From NCBI GenBank assembly GCA_000403475.2, contig KE159795.1, forward strand, positions 2,216,757 through 2,272,441: a stretch of DNA of 55,685 nt, written 5' to 3'. The notes under the pieces are model-generated. The model was not told the origin of the DNA, ran no database searches, and saw only the letters and a list, made by a program, of their open reading frames with translations. The translations under genes and the position numbers were made by a program. Positions 16,366-25,229 of the stretch are shown here, piece after piece. Every line of letters begins with the position of its first letter. The stretch's first letter is position 1. The stretch is from Lachnospiraceae bacterium MD308. GTDB lineage: Bacteria > Bacillota > Clostridia > Lachnospirales > Lachnospiraceae.

Positions 16366-17559
16366 TTACAAAGGAACTCTCACAGTCTCATCAAGCCTCA
16401 AACGCTTGCCGGAGTTCCCCTTTTCATCGGAGACATACGCTATGATTTGGAATTCTAAAAAGTCCATGGAGTCAATCTTGGAGTAGAGGGTGTTTATATG
16501 GTCTGGGGTAAAGACAAGGATATTTCCCTCAAGTTCCCGCTCCCGGAGGGTCTGGATGATTCCGCTCTTGTCGTAACACTCTAAGTAGATTGGGCGTTTT
16601 TTCTCCGGGGATATGACATCTTCGCTGTATTCCGCCTCTATATAGAGACCACGGATATTGTGTACGAACTTTTTAAAATGCACCGTCCGCCCGTCCGGCA
16701 GAGTCGCTTTCTGGTCAAGCCTTACACTCGTTGTGTCCGTAACGAGATTTTTTTCTGTGAGAGTAAATTCGAACACGGTTTCCGGGGTTTGGTCTTCCGG
16801 GCTTTTCCAGATTTCCAAAGTAGCGTGAGCCGGAAGGCTTATCGTTTTGGTGTCGAAATAATAGGAGGCAGTGTCCTGAAGTACGCCGTTGGCGCTTGCG
16901 TACAGGTCGCTTTCTGTCTCGCACAGAATCTCTTTTCCGTCAATATACAGCCGTTGGATATAAGGTTTCTCTTTGGATTCGGTGTATGTCGGATTGAAAG
17001 AGCCGGATTCGCGGCTTTGCGGTTCGGGTTTGAACAGGAAAGCGTCCGTCCGGTCAAATGCACTGCCATAGTCTCTCCCCCAGCCTCCGTTTGTAAGCCG
17101 CGGGAGTTCCTGCATTTCTTCATAATAATAGGTGCTGGAAACGGAGAGGCAGATGCCGTCCAGCACGGCGGAATTCAAAGTGACAGAACCGCCTTTCAGC
17201 GGGTGGTTTTCATCGATGTGCAGCGTGTAATCCTCAAGGCCGCCGTTTACGCCCAGCATGGAGCTTAAGCTGTAGTAGTTGGTATGTCCGGAGGCGCGCA
17301 AGTCATCGTCTTTGGGCTGCAGGCAGACGAAGACTAAAGCAAGGGCGGCAAAGGCGGCAGCGCCTGCCGCGGCAAAGCGAAAGGCTTTCCGGGTCTTCTT
17401 TGCGGACGTGCTGCCGAGGGAGTCTCTTAAGTTCTCCCGGTAGTTCCAAAGCTCGTCTCTTGTAAGCTCTGCCTCGGGGTAGCTGCAAAAGTCGGTCGAT
17501 ACGTCATTTAATATGTCAAAAAGTTTATTTTCATCCTCGTTTTTTCTTTTTTCATACAT
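16366..17559 (-). CDS. DUF4179-like membrane protein, probable anti-sigma factor
   Basis: A 397-residue protein with a cytosolic N-terminus (residues 1-60), one membrane helix (AAAGAAAFAALALVFVCLQ, about 65-83) and a large extracytoplasmic part rich in beta strands. The layout matches DUF4179 proteins, which in Firmicutes are encoded directly after a sigma factor and are believed to hold it inactive until an outside signal arrives. Its ATG follows the sigma gene stop by one base, so they are coupled. No zinc-binding ZAS motif is visible. The target signal is unknown; the ABC transporter operon upstream on the same strand is the obvious candidate partner. Confidence 0.75.
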   Translation of the reverse strand: MYEKRKNEDENKLFDILNDVSTDFCSYPEAELTRDELWNYRENLRDSLGSTSAKKTRKAFRFAAAGAAAFAALALVFVCLQPKDDDLRASGHTNYYSLSSMLGVNGGLEDYTLHIDENHPLKGGSVTLNSAVLDGICLSVSSTYYYEEMQELPRLTNGGWGRDYGSAFDRTDAFLFKPEPQSRESGSFNPTYTESKEKPYIQRLYIDGKEILCETESDLYASANGVLQDTASYYFDTKTISLPAHATLEIWKSPEDQTPETVFEFTLTEKNLVTDTTSVRLDQKATLPDGRTVHFKKFVHNIRGLYIEAEYSEDVISPEKKRPIYLECYDKSGIIQTLRERELEGNILVFTPDHINTLYSKIDSMDFLEFQIIAYVSDEKGNSGKRLRLDETVRVPL

Positions 17560-17560
17560 A

Positions 17561-18127
17561 TCAGTTCGCCTCCTTTTTTCTAAAACTAATGATTTTTTTC
17601 TTGCCCCGGGATAATTTCTGATAGATTGTCGCCTTTTTAAGACCTGTTTCCCGGCTTATTTCCTCCACGTCCTGCCCTTCGCAGTAAAGTTTTAGAAAGA
17701 GGGCGCGGTCTTCCGCTTTCAGGCAGACAAGCATCCGCTCGGTCTCCTCGGAAAGCTCCCTGTCGATGAGAGCAAGAAGAGATGCATCCTCCGCGCCGGC
17801 ATCCCAGGCGTTTTCGGTATTGACGGCATCCAGTGAAAGCTCTTCCAGACGGTTTTTATATTTTCTGAGATAAGAGATGGAGCGGTATCTGGCGATGCCC
17901 GCAATCCAGTTTTTAAATGTGCTGCGTGTCTCGTCAAACTGGGCGATGTGCGCCCAGATAGAAAAAAGAACGTCATTCAAGCACTCTTCCTGCATCTGGG
18001 GAAGACAAAAGAGGTGCCTTCGGATGACGGACATAAGGAGCCCGCCGTATTCTTCCAGCACAAACTCTAACGCCCGCTCATCATGAGCCTTCAGGCGCGT
18101 AAGAAAATTGTCTCTGTCAATCCGCAA
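17561..18127 (-). CDS. ECF-like sigma-70 factor
   Basis: A 188-residue sigma factor with region 2 in residues 15-85 (EECLNDVLFSIWAHIAQFDE, then FKNWIAGIARYRSISYLRKY) and region 4 in 120-180 (EISRETGLKKATIYQKLSRG as helix-turn-helix). It starts at a TTG, supported by GGAGGGAGG seven bases upstream; no suitable ATG exists. It is coupled to the DUF4179 gene. Together they should form a membrane-signal-responsive switch. The likely targets, judging only by position, are its own operon and the ABC genes upstream. Confidence 0.85.
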   Translation of the reverse strand: MRIDRDNFLTRLKAHDERALEFVLEEYGGLLMSVIRRHLFCLPQMQEECLNDVLFSIWAHIAQFDETRSTFKNWIAGIARYRSISYLRKYKNRLEELSLDAVNTENAWDAGAEDASLLALIDRELSEETERMLVCLKAEDRALFLKLYCEGQDVEEISRETGLKKATIYQKLSRGKKKIISFRKKEAN

Positions 18128-18149
18128 CTGTCCTCCCTCCTTCCTTAAT

Positions 18150-18270
18150 GCTCCGATTCACAGGCAATTGCGAAACTCGGAGCGAAAGCGCGTCTGTGTT
18201 GGAATATACAAGCTGCACAATGACTCCGGTTAATCTTCGGGTTTCGCAATCGCCTGTTATCGGGCTCATC
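18150..18270. repeat. Large imperfect inverted repeat between the permease and the sigma gene
   Basis: GCTCCGATTCACAGGCAATT and the bases after it (18150-18182) match, in reverse complement, the bases 18238-18270. The core ACAGGC-R-ATTGCGAAAC is shared with one mismatch by both arms. About 55 bases lie between. The right arm overlaps the last codon region of the permease gene. It could fold as a strong RNA hairpin between permease and sigma genes, or be a remnant of a small mobile repeat. Confidence 0.6.
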
Positions 18271-20158
18271 GCTCCTGTTTTGTTCCGGACAAAAGCTCAA
18301 GCGGTTCTTTCTTTAAGCTCCCCGCTGCCATGAGAAAGGCAGTCAGCAAAGCGGCGGTAAGATTAAGCGCGCCGGAAAAGCATGGAAGGACGACATCCAT
18401 GTGCTGCTCCTTTAAAAAATCCTCCGGCAGCACGATTTCTCTTGCCGCCGCCTGATTGGCGCTGAAAGCGGAGGAGTAGATGTTTCTGCTGTCTGAAAGG
18501 GTCACGGCCTTTTTGGTGAACGCAGCGCCCATGCTACTTCCTATCATAACACCAATCAGCACAATTAGCAAAATCCCTCCGCACAGAGAGACAAGGCATT
18601 TTCCCTTTGGAACGCCCAGAGAACGTTCCAGGGCTGTCCGTACCTTCTGCTTTGTGATGAACATGTGGCAGAAAAATACAAGAATGAGGAGCGTGATTCC
18701 TGCCCCCGCCCCTAAGAGTATGACGGACATTTTCCGCGTGTTTTCAAAACTGTGCATAAGCTCTGAGTACCCGTTATCTTCAAAAGCAAGCTCCAGCCCG
18801 TCTATGCCTTTTTCCTCCCAGATTGCCAGAAAATCATCGATAGTTCCGTTCTTAATCTGGAAAATAGTGTTGCTCGGTTTCATAGGTGAAAAGTTCAGGA
18901 TGTTGTCCTCGTCGCTGTTCTCTACAGAGGCCGCGGGGATAATGACGCCATTTTGCGGCGCCTCATACCCTGTTAAATCTTGCATCCCCCCTGTAACCTG
19001 ATAGATGCCGGCAATCTCGTATTCATTTTCCTCAAACACATCATAGAGCTGCCCGTCGGCAGTAATCATCTTCTCGGTGACAGTCCGCTCCGTCCAGTAG
19101 GGGTAATAGTAACAGGCGGGAGCCGAGTAGTCCGCGTAATAGAGGGGGAGTCTAAGCTTATCCCCAGGCTTTAGCTGGTTGTTGGCGGCAAATTTGCTGT
19201 CTACAAGACACACCTTTGCCCCGGAGGCGTACTCTTCCTCCGTGATATCCCGCCCTTCGGAAATTCCGGCGTTTCCGTTATAGAAATACATGAGGAGTTT
19301 TGTGGCGTTAGTGGGAGTGACGGGGATACTGTAATTGGCGATAGTAAAGCCTTCTATAATATTGAGCCAGCGTTTCCCCTCGTCAGTCTCGTAAAACCCT
19401 TCCGTCACCTGGTCGAAAAAGCGGCCTTTATGTTTTTCGTCTTTAAGCATCGTGCCGTCTTTTTTGTACTGCGAGCCCCGGACATCCAGCCAGGGCGTCC
19501 AGACGGCAGAGACGCCTTCGTATTTGTCCAGTATTCCGGAATATCCGAGGTGGGTGTCCATATAGAGCGCCATAATATAAGTCTGCCCTGCTTTGAGCGG
19601 TTTGGGATGCGGATTTTCATAATCCCAGAACCAGATCCAGGAGAGCATCCGGTCTGTGATATTTCCGTATAGGGATTTTTTAAAATGCAGTTTTACCGGA
19701 TGGTCCGGCATACAGTCCTCAAATGGCTCCATCTCGGCGATGACGCAATCGGCGCCGATGCCCCACCAGGATTCGTCCACTTCGCTGTGGGTGTTGCGGA
19801 CTACATAATCACCCGTATACGCCGCGTAAAACGGCTGGTGCTTTGGCTTGTGGATATAGGGCAGCCCCTCAATGTCAAGCGCTGAATCAGGGATTGCCGC
19901 GCCGTACTGGTCAACAGAGTACGCCTCGTAATCTCCCGTTTCCGGGTTCCAGTATTTTTCCCTGGCAGCGCCTGAGGGCTTTTGCCTTACGGTGCCGATG
20001 GTGGCAAATGCACCTTTCGCCGCCTCCTGAGTCCGCGCGCTGATGTAGAACAGGTTGCATCCCAGTGTCAGCAAAAGACTGGAGATGCCGATAAGAATCA
20101 GGAATGCCGCAGTCCGGAAGGGAGTCCGCAGCATCTGTTTGATACTGTTTTTTAACAT
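18266..20158 (-). CDS. FtsX-like ABC transporter permease (large)
   Basis: A 630-residue permease with one N-terminal membrane helix (residues 15-38), a large extracytoplasmic region (40-480) and three C-terminal helices (about 495-520, 540-570, 595-620), the layout of the MacB/FtsX group. The last helices carry GAGITLLILVFFCHMFITKQ and the family-like ERSLGVPKGK loop. Its ATG overlaps the end of the ATPase gene by seven bases. Together with the ATPase and the second permease (20944-22065) it forms a three-gene transporter, which in this class usually handles peptides, lantibiotics or lipids, or passes mechanical signals. Substrate unknown. Confidence 0.8.
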   Translation of the reverse strand: MLKNSIKQMLRTPFRTAAFLILIGISSLLLTLGCNLFYISARTQEAAKGAFATIGTVRQKPSGAAREKYWNPETGDYEAYSVDQYGAAIPDSALDIEGLPYIHKPKHQPFYAAYTGDYVVRNTHSEVDESWWGIGADCVIAEMEPFEDCMPDHPVKLHFKKSLYGNITDRMLSWIWFWDYENPHPKPLKAGQTYIMALYMDTHLGYSGILDKYEGVSAVWTPWLDVRGSQYKKDGTMLKDEKHKGRFFDQVTEGFYETDEGKRWLNIIEGFTIANYSIPVTPTNATKLLMYFYNGNAGISEGRDITEEEYASGAKVCLVDSKFAANNQLKPGDKLRLPLYYADYSAPACYYYPYWTERTVTEKMITADGQLYDVFEENEYEIAGIYQVTGGMQDLTGYEAPQNGVIIPAASVENSDEDNILNFSPMKPSNTIFQIKNGTIDDFLAIWEEKGIDGLELAFEDNGYSELMHSFENTRKMSVILLGAGAGITLLILVFFCHMFITKQKVRTALERSLGVPKGKCLVSLCGGILLIVLIGVMIGSSMGAAFTKKAVTLSDSRNIYSSAFSANQAAAREIVLPEDFLKEQHMDVVLPCFSGALNLTAALLTAFLMAAGSLKKEPLELLSGTKQER

Positions 20159-20823
20159 ACGCTCACCAGCTTTCCGTCCAGCATCCTCAGGATAACGTCC
20201 GCCCGGGCCGCTACCTTTGGGTTGTGGGTAATAACGATGACCGCATAGCCCCGCTCGTCCGCCGACATGCGGAGAAGGTCTACGATGCGCTGTTCATTTT
20301 CGGTGTCAAGGTTTCCGGTAGGCTCGTCCGCCAGAAGAATCTTCCCTCCGGAGGCAAATGCCCTGGCGATTGCCACCCTCTGCTGCTCTCCGCCGCTCAT
20401 CATCTGAGGGAACTGGGAGAAGATTTTCTCGGAAAGCCCTACCTGTAGGAGCAGCTTTTTCGCCCGCTCCTTCGCTGCTTTCTTCTTCATGTTCCGCAGC
20501 TCCATTGGAAACATGACATTTTCCAGGGCGGTGAGCATGGGGAACAGGTGGAATGCCTGATAGATGACGGATGCCTGCTCGCGGCGGTATTTATCCCTAT
20601 TCATCTGTGCCAGGTCGTTTCCGCGGACAGTAATCTTTCCGGACTCGGGAAGGTCAAGCCCGGCGAGGAGGGAGAGGAGGGTAGTCTTTCCGCTGCCCGA
20701 CTCTCCGGTGACGGCGTACATCTTTCCGGTGTCAAATTCGCAGGAAACATCCTGGACGGCGTGTATGGTCTGGTATTTCGTGCGGTAAGAAAAAGATAGG
20801 TGTTCTGCTTTCAAAATAGTCAT
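20152..20823 (-). CDS. ABC transporter ATPase, LolD/MacB class
   Basis: A 223-residue ATPase with Walker A GESGSGKTT (residues 37-45), signature MSGGEQQR (about 144-151), Walker B ILLADEPTGNLD and switch histidine ITHN. The EPTGNLD motif is typical of the LolD/FtsE/BceA class that works with FtsX-fold permeases. AGGAGG precedes the ATG. It sits between two such permeases and is coupled to the downstream one; the upstream one ends 120 bases before it, with a 15-base C run (coding strand) in the gap. Confidence 0.85.
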   Translation of the reverse strand: MTILKAEHLSFSYRTKYQTIHAVQDVSCEFDTGKMYAVTGESGSGKTTLLSLLAGLDLPESGKITVRGNDLAQMNRDKYRREQASVIYQAFHLFPMLTALENVMFPMELRNMKKKAAKERAKKLLLQVGLSEKIFSQFPQMMSGGEQQRVAIARAFASGGKILLADEPTGNLDTENEQRIVDLLRMSADERGYAVIVITHNPKVAARADVILRMLDGKLVSVC

Positions 20824-20924
20824 TTGGGGAATCCTCCTGTATAAAAATTTTGGGGGTGTGCGGATTAGGGTGTGTTAGGGCAGCGCCAAACGGCCTGTGC
20901 ACTGACAGCCTCCAATGCACGCAT

Positions 20925-20939
20925 GGGGGGGGGGGGGGG
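20925..20939. repeat. Homopolymer of 15 G (C on the coding strand)
   Basis: Fifteen consecutive G residues lie 5 bases after the stop of the upstream permease gene (minus strand) and about 100 bases before the ATPase start. The tract is outside both genes, so a change in its length would not shift either reading frame but could change the transcript leader of the ATPase gene or a promoter there. The count may also be affected by sequencing error. Confidence 0.85.
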
Positions 20940-20943
20940 CATA

Positions 20944-22065
20944 TTAATGCAGGGGTATATTGCGAAACAGGGCGGCGGTCAGGAGGGTGGCGGTGAAGTA
21001 GCAGAGGAAAAATACGGCTCCGCATGTGAGGGCGCGGTCTATGCCTGCATTTGTGAGCAGGGAGCTCAGAGCGCATCCCGCTGCGCCGCCTAATAGTTCA
21101 GTGAGGCCCTGTTCAGTCAGGTATACTGCAATGCAGTCCGGGAAAGGCATGCCGAGCATACGGCGGGTGACATATTCCTGCCGCCGCCCGAGGGCAAGGA
21201 GATATGAGGTGATAAGCCCTGCTCCCAAAAGCGCGGCGCAGATTGCCGGGAAAAATATCTTTAGTACCTTGCGGCTTTCCCGGATGCTGCCCGCCGCCCG
21301 GATGAAGGTCTCGTCCTTTACCGTCAGCGCATACCCTTCAAGGGCAGGTTTTGACTGCGGGATGATTTCAAGGAACCCGACGGCATCCATTTCTTTTTTA
21401 AATCCATTGAGCTCCAGAGGGTTCTTTACACGGAAAGTTCCGGAGCTTACGAAAAACGGAATGTCCTGATTCCGGTAGCTTTCTCTTGCCGTCTCCATAG
21501 GAATCATAATCTGGGCTGCTGAGTTTTCCCCTTCTGCAATTCCTGCAATCTGGTAGGAGACGGTTTCCAGGGGCAGAATGAAGGAGGAAAGATGGCTCTC
21601 GGCATCAAGCTTATAATATTTCAAGTCAAGCTTAAGCGTATCGCCCTCTTTTAGTTTCTGATCCTTCAGAAAATCCGGGGTAACAACGCATTTTTTTTCA
21701 TTGGAGGAAAAAAGGTCTTCATATCCCTTTAAAGAAGTCTGTGCGAGCACGGTATATTCATTTTTCCCTTTTGCCCCCAAAAGCTCCAGGGTAAAGTCCG
21801 GCTCGCTGACATAGGGCGATGCCATCACGCCGTCGTAAAGCGGCTCTTTGATAAAAAGCCCTGATTCCCTGCCTCCCGCAAGATTAATGACGGTCGCCCT
21901 GACCGGAACCTTTTTCGCCAGCTCCTCAAGCCGCGCCGTTGTATCGTCAAGGTTTCCCGTGTAAATTCCGAGAAATAAGACCGACAGGATGCAGATCATA
22001 AAGTGGAGAGCCGTCCGAATCCGGTAACGCCAGAATCCGGTCAGAGCCATCCGTATGTAGAACAT
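20944..22065 (-). CDS. FtsX-like ABC transporter permease (small)
   Basis: A 373-residue permease with an N-terminal membrane helix (ALHFMICILSVLFLGIYTGN, about 20-39), an extracytoplasmic region (40-255) and three C-terminal helices (about 262-290, 310-335 and 345-368). AAAGGGGGC precedes the ATG. It is the first gene of the minus-strand unit that continues with the ATPase, large permease, sigma and DUF4179 genes. An inverted repeat AGCGTA/TACGCT lies upstream (22087-22105) and may be part of its promoter. The end lacks the usual long tail of the family but all four helices are present. Confidence 0.75.
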   Translation of the reverse strand: MFYIRMALTGFWRYRIRTALHFMICILSVLFLGIYTGNLDDTTARLEELAKKVPVRATVINLAGGRESGLFIKEPLYDGVMASPYVSEPDFTLELLGAKGKNEYTVLAQTSLKGYEDLFSSNEKKCVVTPDFLKDQKLKEGDTLKLDLKYYKLDAESHLSSFILPLETVSYQIAGIAEGENSAAQIMIPMETARESYRNQDIPFFVSSGTFRVKNPLELNGFKKEMDAVGFLEIIPQSKPALEGYALTVKDETFIRAAGSIRESRKVLKIFFPAICAALLGAGLITSYLLALGRRQEYVTRRMLGMPFPDCIAVYLTEQGLTELLGGAAGCALSSLLTNAGIDRALTCGAVFFLCYFTATLLTAALFRNIPLH

Positions 22066-22297
22066 AAAAAAGCCCCCTTTCGTGTGTAGCGTATACTATC
22101 TATTACGCTCACCCAAGGAGGAAATCTGACAAAACCTGAAATGTTTTTTATGAGGACGGCGTTTTGGGGCTGCCTTTCCTCACGCAGACAGGGGAAGCGC
22201 TCCGGTTATGCGGTATCCCCGCGTCCTCTTAGAAACTGTACAGCAAAGGTTTGGACATCCGATTTTTGTTGTGCAAGATGCATAAAAAGGAAAAAGT

Positions 22298-22357
22298 TGT
22301 ACATGTACAGCAACCCTAAACATGTATTGAAATAAAACATATGCATAAAAAGTTGTA
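22298..22357 (+). promoter_or_regulatory. Putative AraR-like operator region for the sugar transporter
   Basis: TGTACATGTACA (22298-22309) is a perfect palindrome, similar in its TTGTAC half to the ATTTGTAC half-site of AraR. The string AAAAAGTTGTA occurs at 22291-22301 and again at 22347-22357. Both sites lie upstream of the promoter at 22382-22411. The best candidate to bind is the GntR-LacI regulator encoded downstream. No other gene is seen between 22066 and 22467. Confidence 0.5.
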
Positions 22358-22381
22358 TGCAGATTTGTATACTATTGCGGG

Positions 22382-22411
22382 TTGAAAAATGCACAGGGGG
22401 GGGGGTATAAT
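22382..22411 (+). promoter_or_regulatory. Promoter with a ten-G tract in its spacer
   Basis: The -35 box TTGAAA (22382-22387) and the -10 box TATAAT (22406-22411) are separated by 18 bases, the last ten of which are all G (22396-22405). Loss of one G gives the optimal 17-base spacer, gain of one gives 19. It drives the ABC transporter operon starting at 22468. Confidence 0.75.
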
Positions 22412-22467
22412 AAGAATATAGCAAACAGACAGCAAAAGCTGTCAGGATAAAAAAAGGAGGATCATAT

Positions 22468-23586
22468 ATGAAAAAGAAGTTGTTAAGTGTACTGTTAGCA
22501 GGCGTGATGGTACTGTCACTTGCAGCATGCGGCGGCGGTGGCAGCAGCAGCTCATCCAGCGATGGCGGAGACGGCGGCGAGAAAGCTGAGAGCAATGGCA
22601 AGAAGGTTGGCGTTGCAATGCCGACGCAGAGTTCTGAGAGATGGATCAAGGACGGAGACAACATGAAGAAACAGCTCGAGGCTCTTGGCTATAAAGTAGA
22701 CCTTCAGTATGCAGAGGATGATATCCCGACGCAGACAAGCCAGCTTGAGACTATGATCGCACAGGGCGTTGACTGTCTTGTAATCGCAGCGATTGACTCC
22801 GGCGCGCTTGTAAATGTTCTTGACCAGGCAAAACAGGCAAACATCCCGGTTATCGCTTATGACCGTCTTCTTATGGACACAGACGCAGTAAGCTACTATG
22901 CATCATTCGATAACGAAGGCGTCGGAAGAAAGATCGGCGAGTACATCGAGACAAAAGCTGACCTTGCAAATGCATCCGAGCCGCAGACGATTGAGTTCTT
23001 CATGGGCTCACCGGATGACAACAATGCAGTTCTTCTTCACAAGGGCGTTATGAGCGTTCTTGAGAAATACCTCAAGGACGGCAAGCTGGTTTGTAAGTCC
23101 GGAAGAACATCCTTTGAGGATACCTGTATTTTAAGATGGTCTCAGGAGACAGCTCAGCAGAACTGTGAGAACTACCTGACAGGTTTCTACGCTGACGAAG
23201 ACCTTGACATCGCTTGCTCCGCATTCGACGGTTTCGCTTATGGTATCAAAGCTGCTTTAGAGGGCGCTGGATACAAAGAGGACAACTGGCCGCTGATCAC
23301 AGGACAGGATGCAGAGGTTATGGCAGTTAAGAATATCATCGAGGGCAAACAGACACAGACAATCTTCAAGGACACAGGACTTCTTGCTGAGAAGTGCGTA
23401 ACGATGGTACAGGCAGTAGTAGAGGGCGGCGAGCCGGAGATTAACGACACAGAGACATATGACAATCACAAATTAGTTGTTCCGTCATATCTTTGCGAGC
23501 CAGTATCTCTTGACAAAGACAACTACAAAGAGCTTGTAATCGACAGCGGATACTACACAGAAGAAGATATCGAGAAGGCAGAATAA
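22468..23586 (+). CDS. chvE: Sugar ABC transporter substrate-binding lipoprotein (ChvE-like)
   Basis: A 372-residue binding protein. Residues 1-21 are a lipoprotein signal with lipobox LAAC (Cys21), followed by a glycine/serine linker. The mature part is a type-1 periplasmic-binding fold (VGVAMPTQSSERWIKDGDNM, later VIAAIDSGALVNVLDQA, IPVIAYDRLL, ITGQDAEVMAVKNIIEGKQT). The pattern and the following two genes match the multiple-monosaccharide group (ChvE-GguAB), which binds aldoses such as arabinose, xylose, galactose and glucose. AAAGGAGGATCATAT precedes the ATG. It is first in the operon, after a phase-variable-looking promoter. Confidence 0.85.
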   Translation: MKKKLLSVLLAGVMVLSLAACGGGGSSSSSSDGGDGGEKAESNGKKVGVAMPTQSSERWIKDGDNMKKQLEALGYKVDLQYAEDDIPTQTSQLETMIAQGVDCLVIAAIDSGALVNVLDQAKQANIPVIAYDRLLMDTDAVSYYASFDNEGVGRKIGEYIETKADLANASEPQTIEFFMGSPDDNNAVLLHKGVMSVLEKYLKDGKLVCKSGRTSFEDTCILRWSQETAQQNCENYLTGFYADEDLDIACSAFDGFAYGIKAALEGAGYKEDNWPLITGQDAEVMAVKNIIEGKQTQTIFKDTGLLAEKCVTMVQAVVEGGEPEINDTETYDNHKLVVPSYLCEPVSLDKDNYKELVIDSGYYTEEDIEKAE

Positions 23587-23601
23587 TCTTAAATGACAAA
23601 G

Positions 23602-23643
23602 ATAATGGGGCGGTGGCAGATAGCCGCCGCTCTCATTATTTTG
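23602..23643 (+). terminator. Attenuating hairpin between binding protein and ATPase genes
   Basis: ATAATGGGGCGGTGGC (23602-23617) pairs imperfectly with GCCGCCGCTCTCATTAT (23623-23639), followed by TTTT. A partial terminator here would give more binding protein than ATPase and permease, as is usual for sugar ABC operons. Confidence 0.65.
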
Positions 23644-23675
23644 GCAATACAAAAATATAAAAAGGAGTTGAGAAA

Positions 23676-25229
23676 ATGTCTGATTACATTCTGGAAATGA
23701 ACCATATCACAAAAGAGTTCTCTGGCGTAAAGGCACTGGACGATGTCAATCTGAAAGTAAAACGCGGTGAGATACACGCTCTTTGCGGTGAGAATGGTGC
23801 TGGAAAATCCACGCTGATGAATGTACTGTCCGGAATCTATCCCTTTGGCACTTATACAGGCGACATCATGTACAACGGTGAGCTTGTAAAGAACCACAAC
23901 ATCAAGGACAGTGAGAAAAAGGGAATCGTTATCATTCATCAGGAGCTTGCCTTAAGCCCATACCTGTCAGTGGCGGAGAACGTGTTTATGGGAAATGAGC
24001 AGACTTCCATGAAGGGCGTGATCAACTGGACGGAAACGAAGAGCCGTGCGAAAGAGATGCTTGAGAAAGTGGGCCTTGGAAATGAAAATATCGAGGCACC
24101 GATTAATTCTCTCGGCGTAGGAAAGCAGCAGCTTATCGAGATTGCGAAGGCGCTTGCCAAGAAGGTGGATCTTCTGATCCTTGACGAGCCTACGGCAGCC
24201 CTCAACGATGAGGAGAGCGCGCAGCTCCTTGAGATCATGCTGAAACTGAAAGAGCAGGGAATCACCTGTATCATCATTTCGCATAAGCTCAATGAGATCA
24301 GCTATGTTGCAGACGCCATTACGGTTATCCGTGACGGACACACCATCGAGACGCTTATCAAGGGCGAGGACGAATTTACCGAAGACCGCATTATCAAAGG
24401 CATGGTTGGGCGTGAGCTGACGAACCGTTATCCGGAACGGACAGACTGCCCCATCGGGGATGTGGTGCTGGAAGTTAAGGATTGGAACGTATTTAACCCG
24501 GAGGATGCAAGCCGCCAGATGTTAAAGAACATTAACATCAAAGTGCGCGCAGGCGAGGTTGTAGGCCTTGCAGGGCTGATGGGAGCCGGAAGAACAGAGT
24601 TTGCCATGAGCCTTTTCGGCCATGAGTACGGCCAGAAGATTACCGGTGAAGTCCTTATGCACGGGAAACCAGTGAAAATTACCAATGTAAAAGAGGCCAT
24701 TGAGAACAAGATTGCCTACACATCGGAGGACAGGAAGACATACGGGCTTGTGCTGATCAATGATATCAAGTGGAACATGACGCTGGCAGCGCTCCGCGGC
24801 TTCTTCTCCAAGAACGGTGTCGTAAACAGCAACGATGAAATCGTAGCTGCTGAAAAATACAAGAAACTTATCAATATCAAATCGAACTCCATTAACCAGA
24901 CAGTAGGTTCTTTGTCCGGTGGTAATCAGCAGAAGGTGGTGTTGGCAAAATGGATGCTGACAGAGCCGGATGTCCTGATTCTTGACGAGCCTACCCGCGG
25001 TATCGACGTAGGCGCCAAGTATGAGATTTACTGCGCGATCAACGAGCTGGCAAAATCCGGCAAGGCGGTTATTGTTATCTCTTCGGAAATGCCGGAGATC
25101 ATCGGTACATGCGACAGGACATACGTTTTGAACGAAGGCCAGATTGCCGGGGAACTGTCAAAAGAAGAATTATCACAGGAAAAGATTATGAAATGCATTA
25201 TGCAGCATAATAATCAGAAAGGAGCTTAA
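23676..25229 (+). CDS. mmsA: Sugar ABC transporter ATPase with two nucleotide-binding domains
   Basis: A 517-residue tandem ATPase. The first domain has Walker [10 protein letters not shown] (about 38-46) and Walker [12 protein letters not shown]. The second has the degenerate GLMGAGRTE usual for this class, signature LSGGNQQK and Walker [15 protein letters not shown]. This RbsA/XylG/GguA-type layout powers uptake of monosaccharides. It forms the operon with the binding protein and permease; its TAA overlaps the ATG of the permease. AAAGGAGTTGAGAAA precedes the start. Confidence 0.9.
   Translation: MSDYILEMNHITKEFSGVKALDDVNLKVKRGEIHALCGENGAGKSTLMNVLSGIYPFGTYTGDIMYNGELVKNHNIKDSEKKGIVIIHQELALSPYLSVAENVFMGNEQTSMKGVINWTETKSRAKEMLEKVGLGNENIEAPINSLGVGKQQLIEIAKALAKKVDLLILDEPTAALNDEESAQLLEIMLKLKEQGITCIIISHKLNEISYVADAITVIRDGHTIETLIKGEDEFTEDRIIKGMVGRELTNRYPERTDCPIGDVVLEVKDWNVFNPEDASRQMLKNINIKVRAGEVVGLAGLMGAGRTEFAMSLFGHEYGQKITGEVLMHGKPVKITNVKEAIENKIAYTSEDRKTYGLVLINDIKWNMTLAALRGFFSKNGVVNSNDEIVAAEKYKKLINIKSNSINQTVGSLSGGNQQKVVLAKWMLTEPDVLILDEPTRGIDVGAKYEIYCAINELAKSGKAVIVISSEMPEIIGTCDRTYVLNEGQIAGELSKEELSQEKIMKCIMQHNNQKGA

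Noticed and set aside
20732-21076. ORF through the G15 tract that could fuse permease and ATPase by slippage
   Set aside because: The permease stop codon lies before the tract in the reading direction, so no length change can join the two frames; the ORF is proline- and arginine-rich noise.
22141-22335. Possible 64-residue gene upstream of the sugar transporter
   Set aside because: No ribosome binding site, no conserved features, and it runs through the operator palindrome; the region is better read as regulatory.
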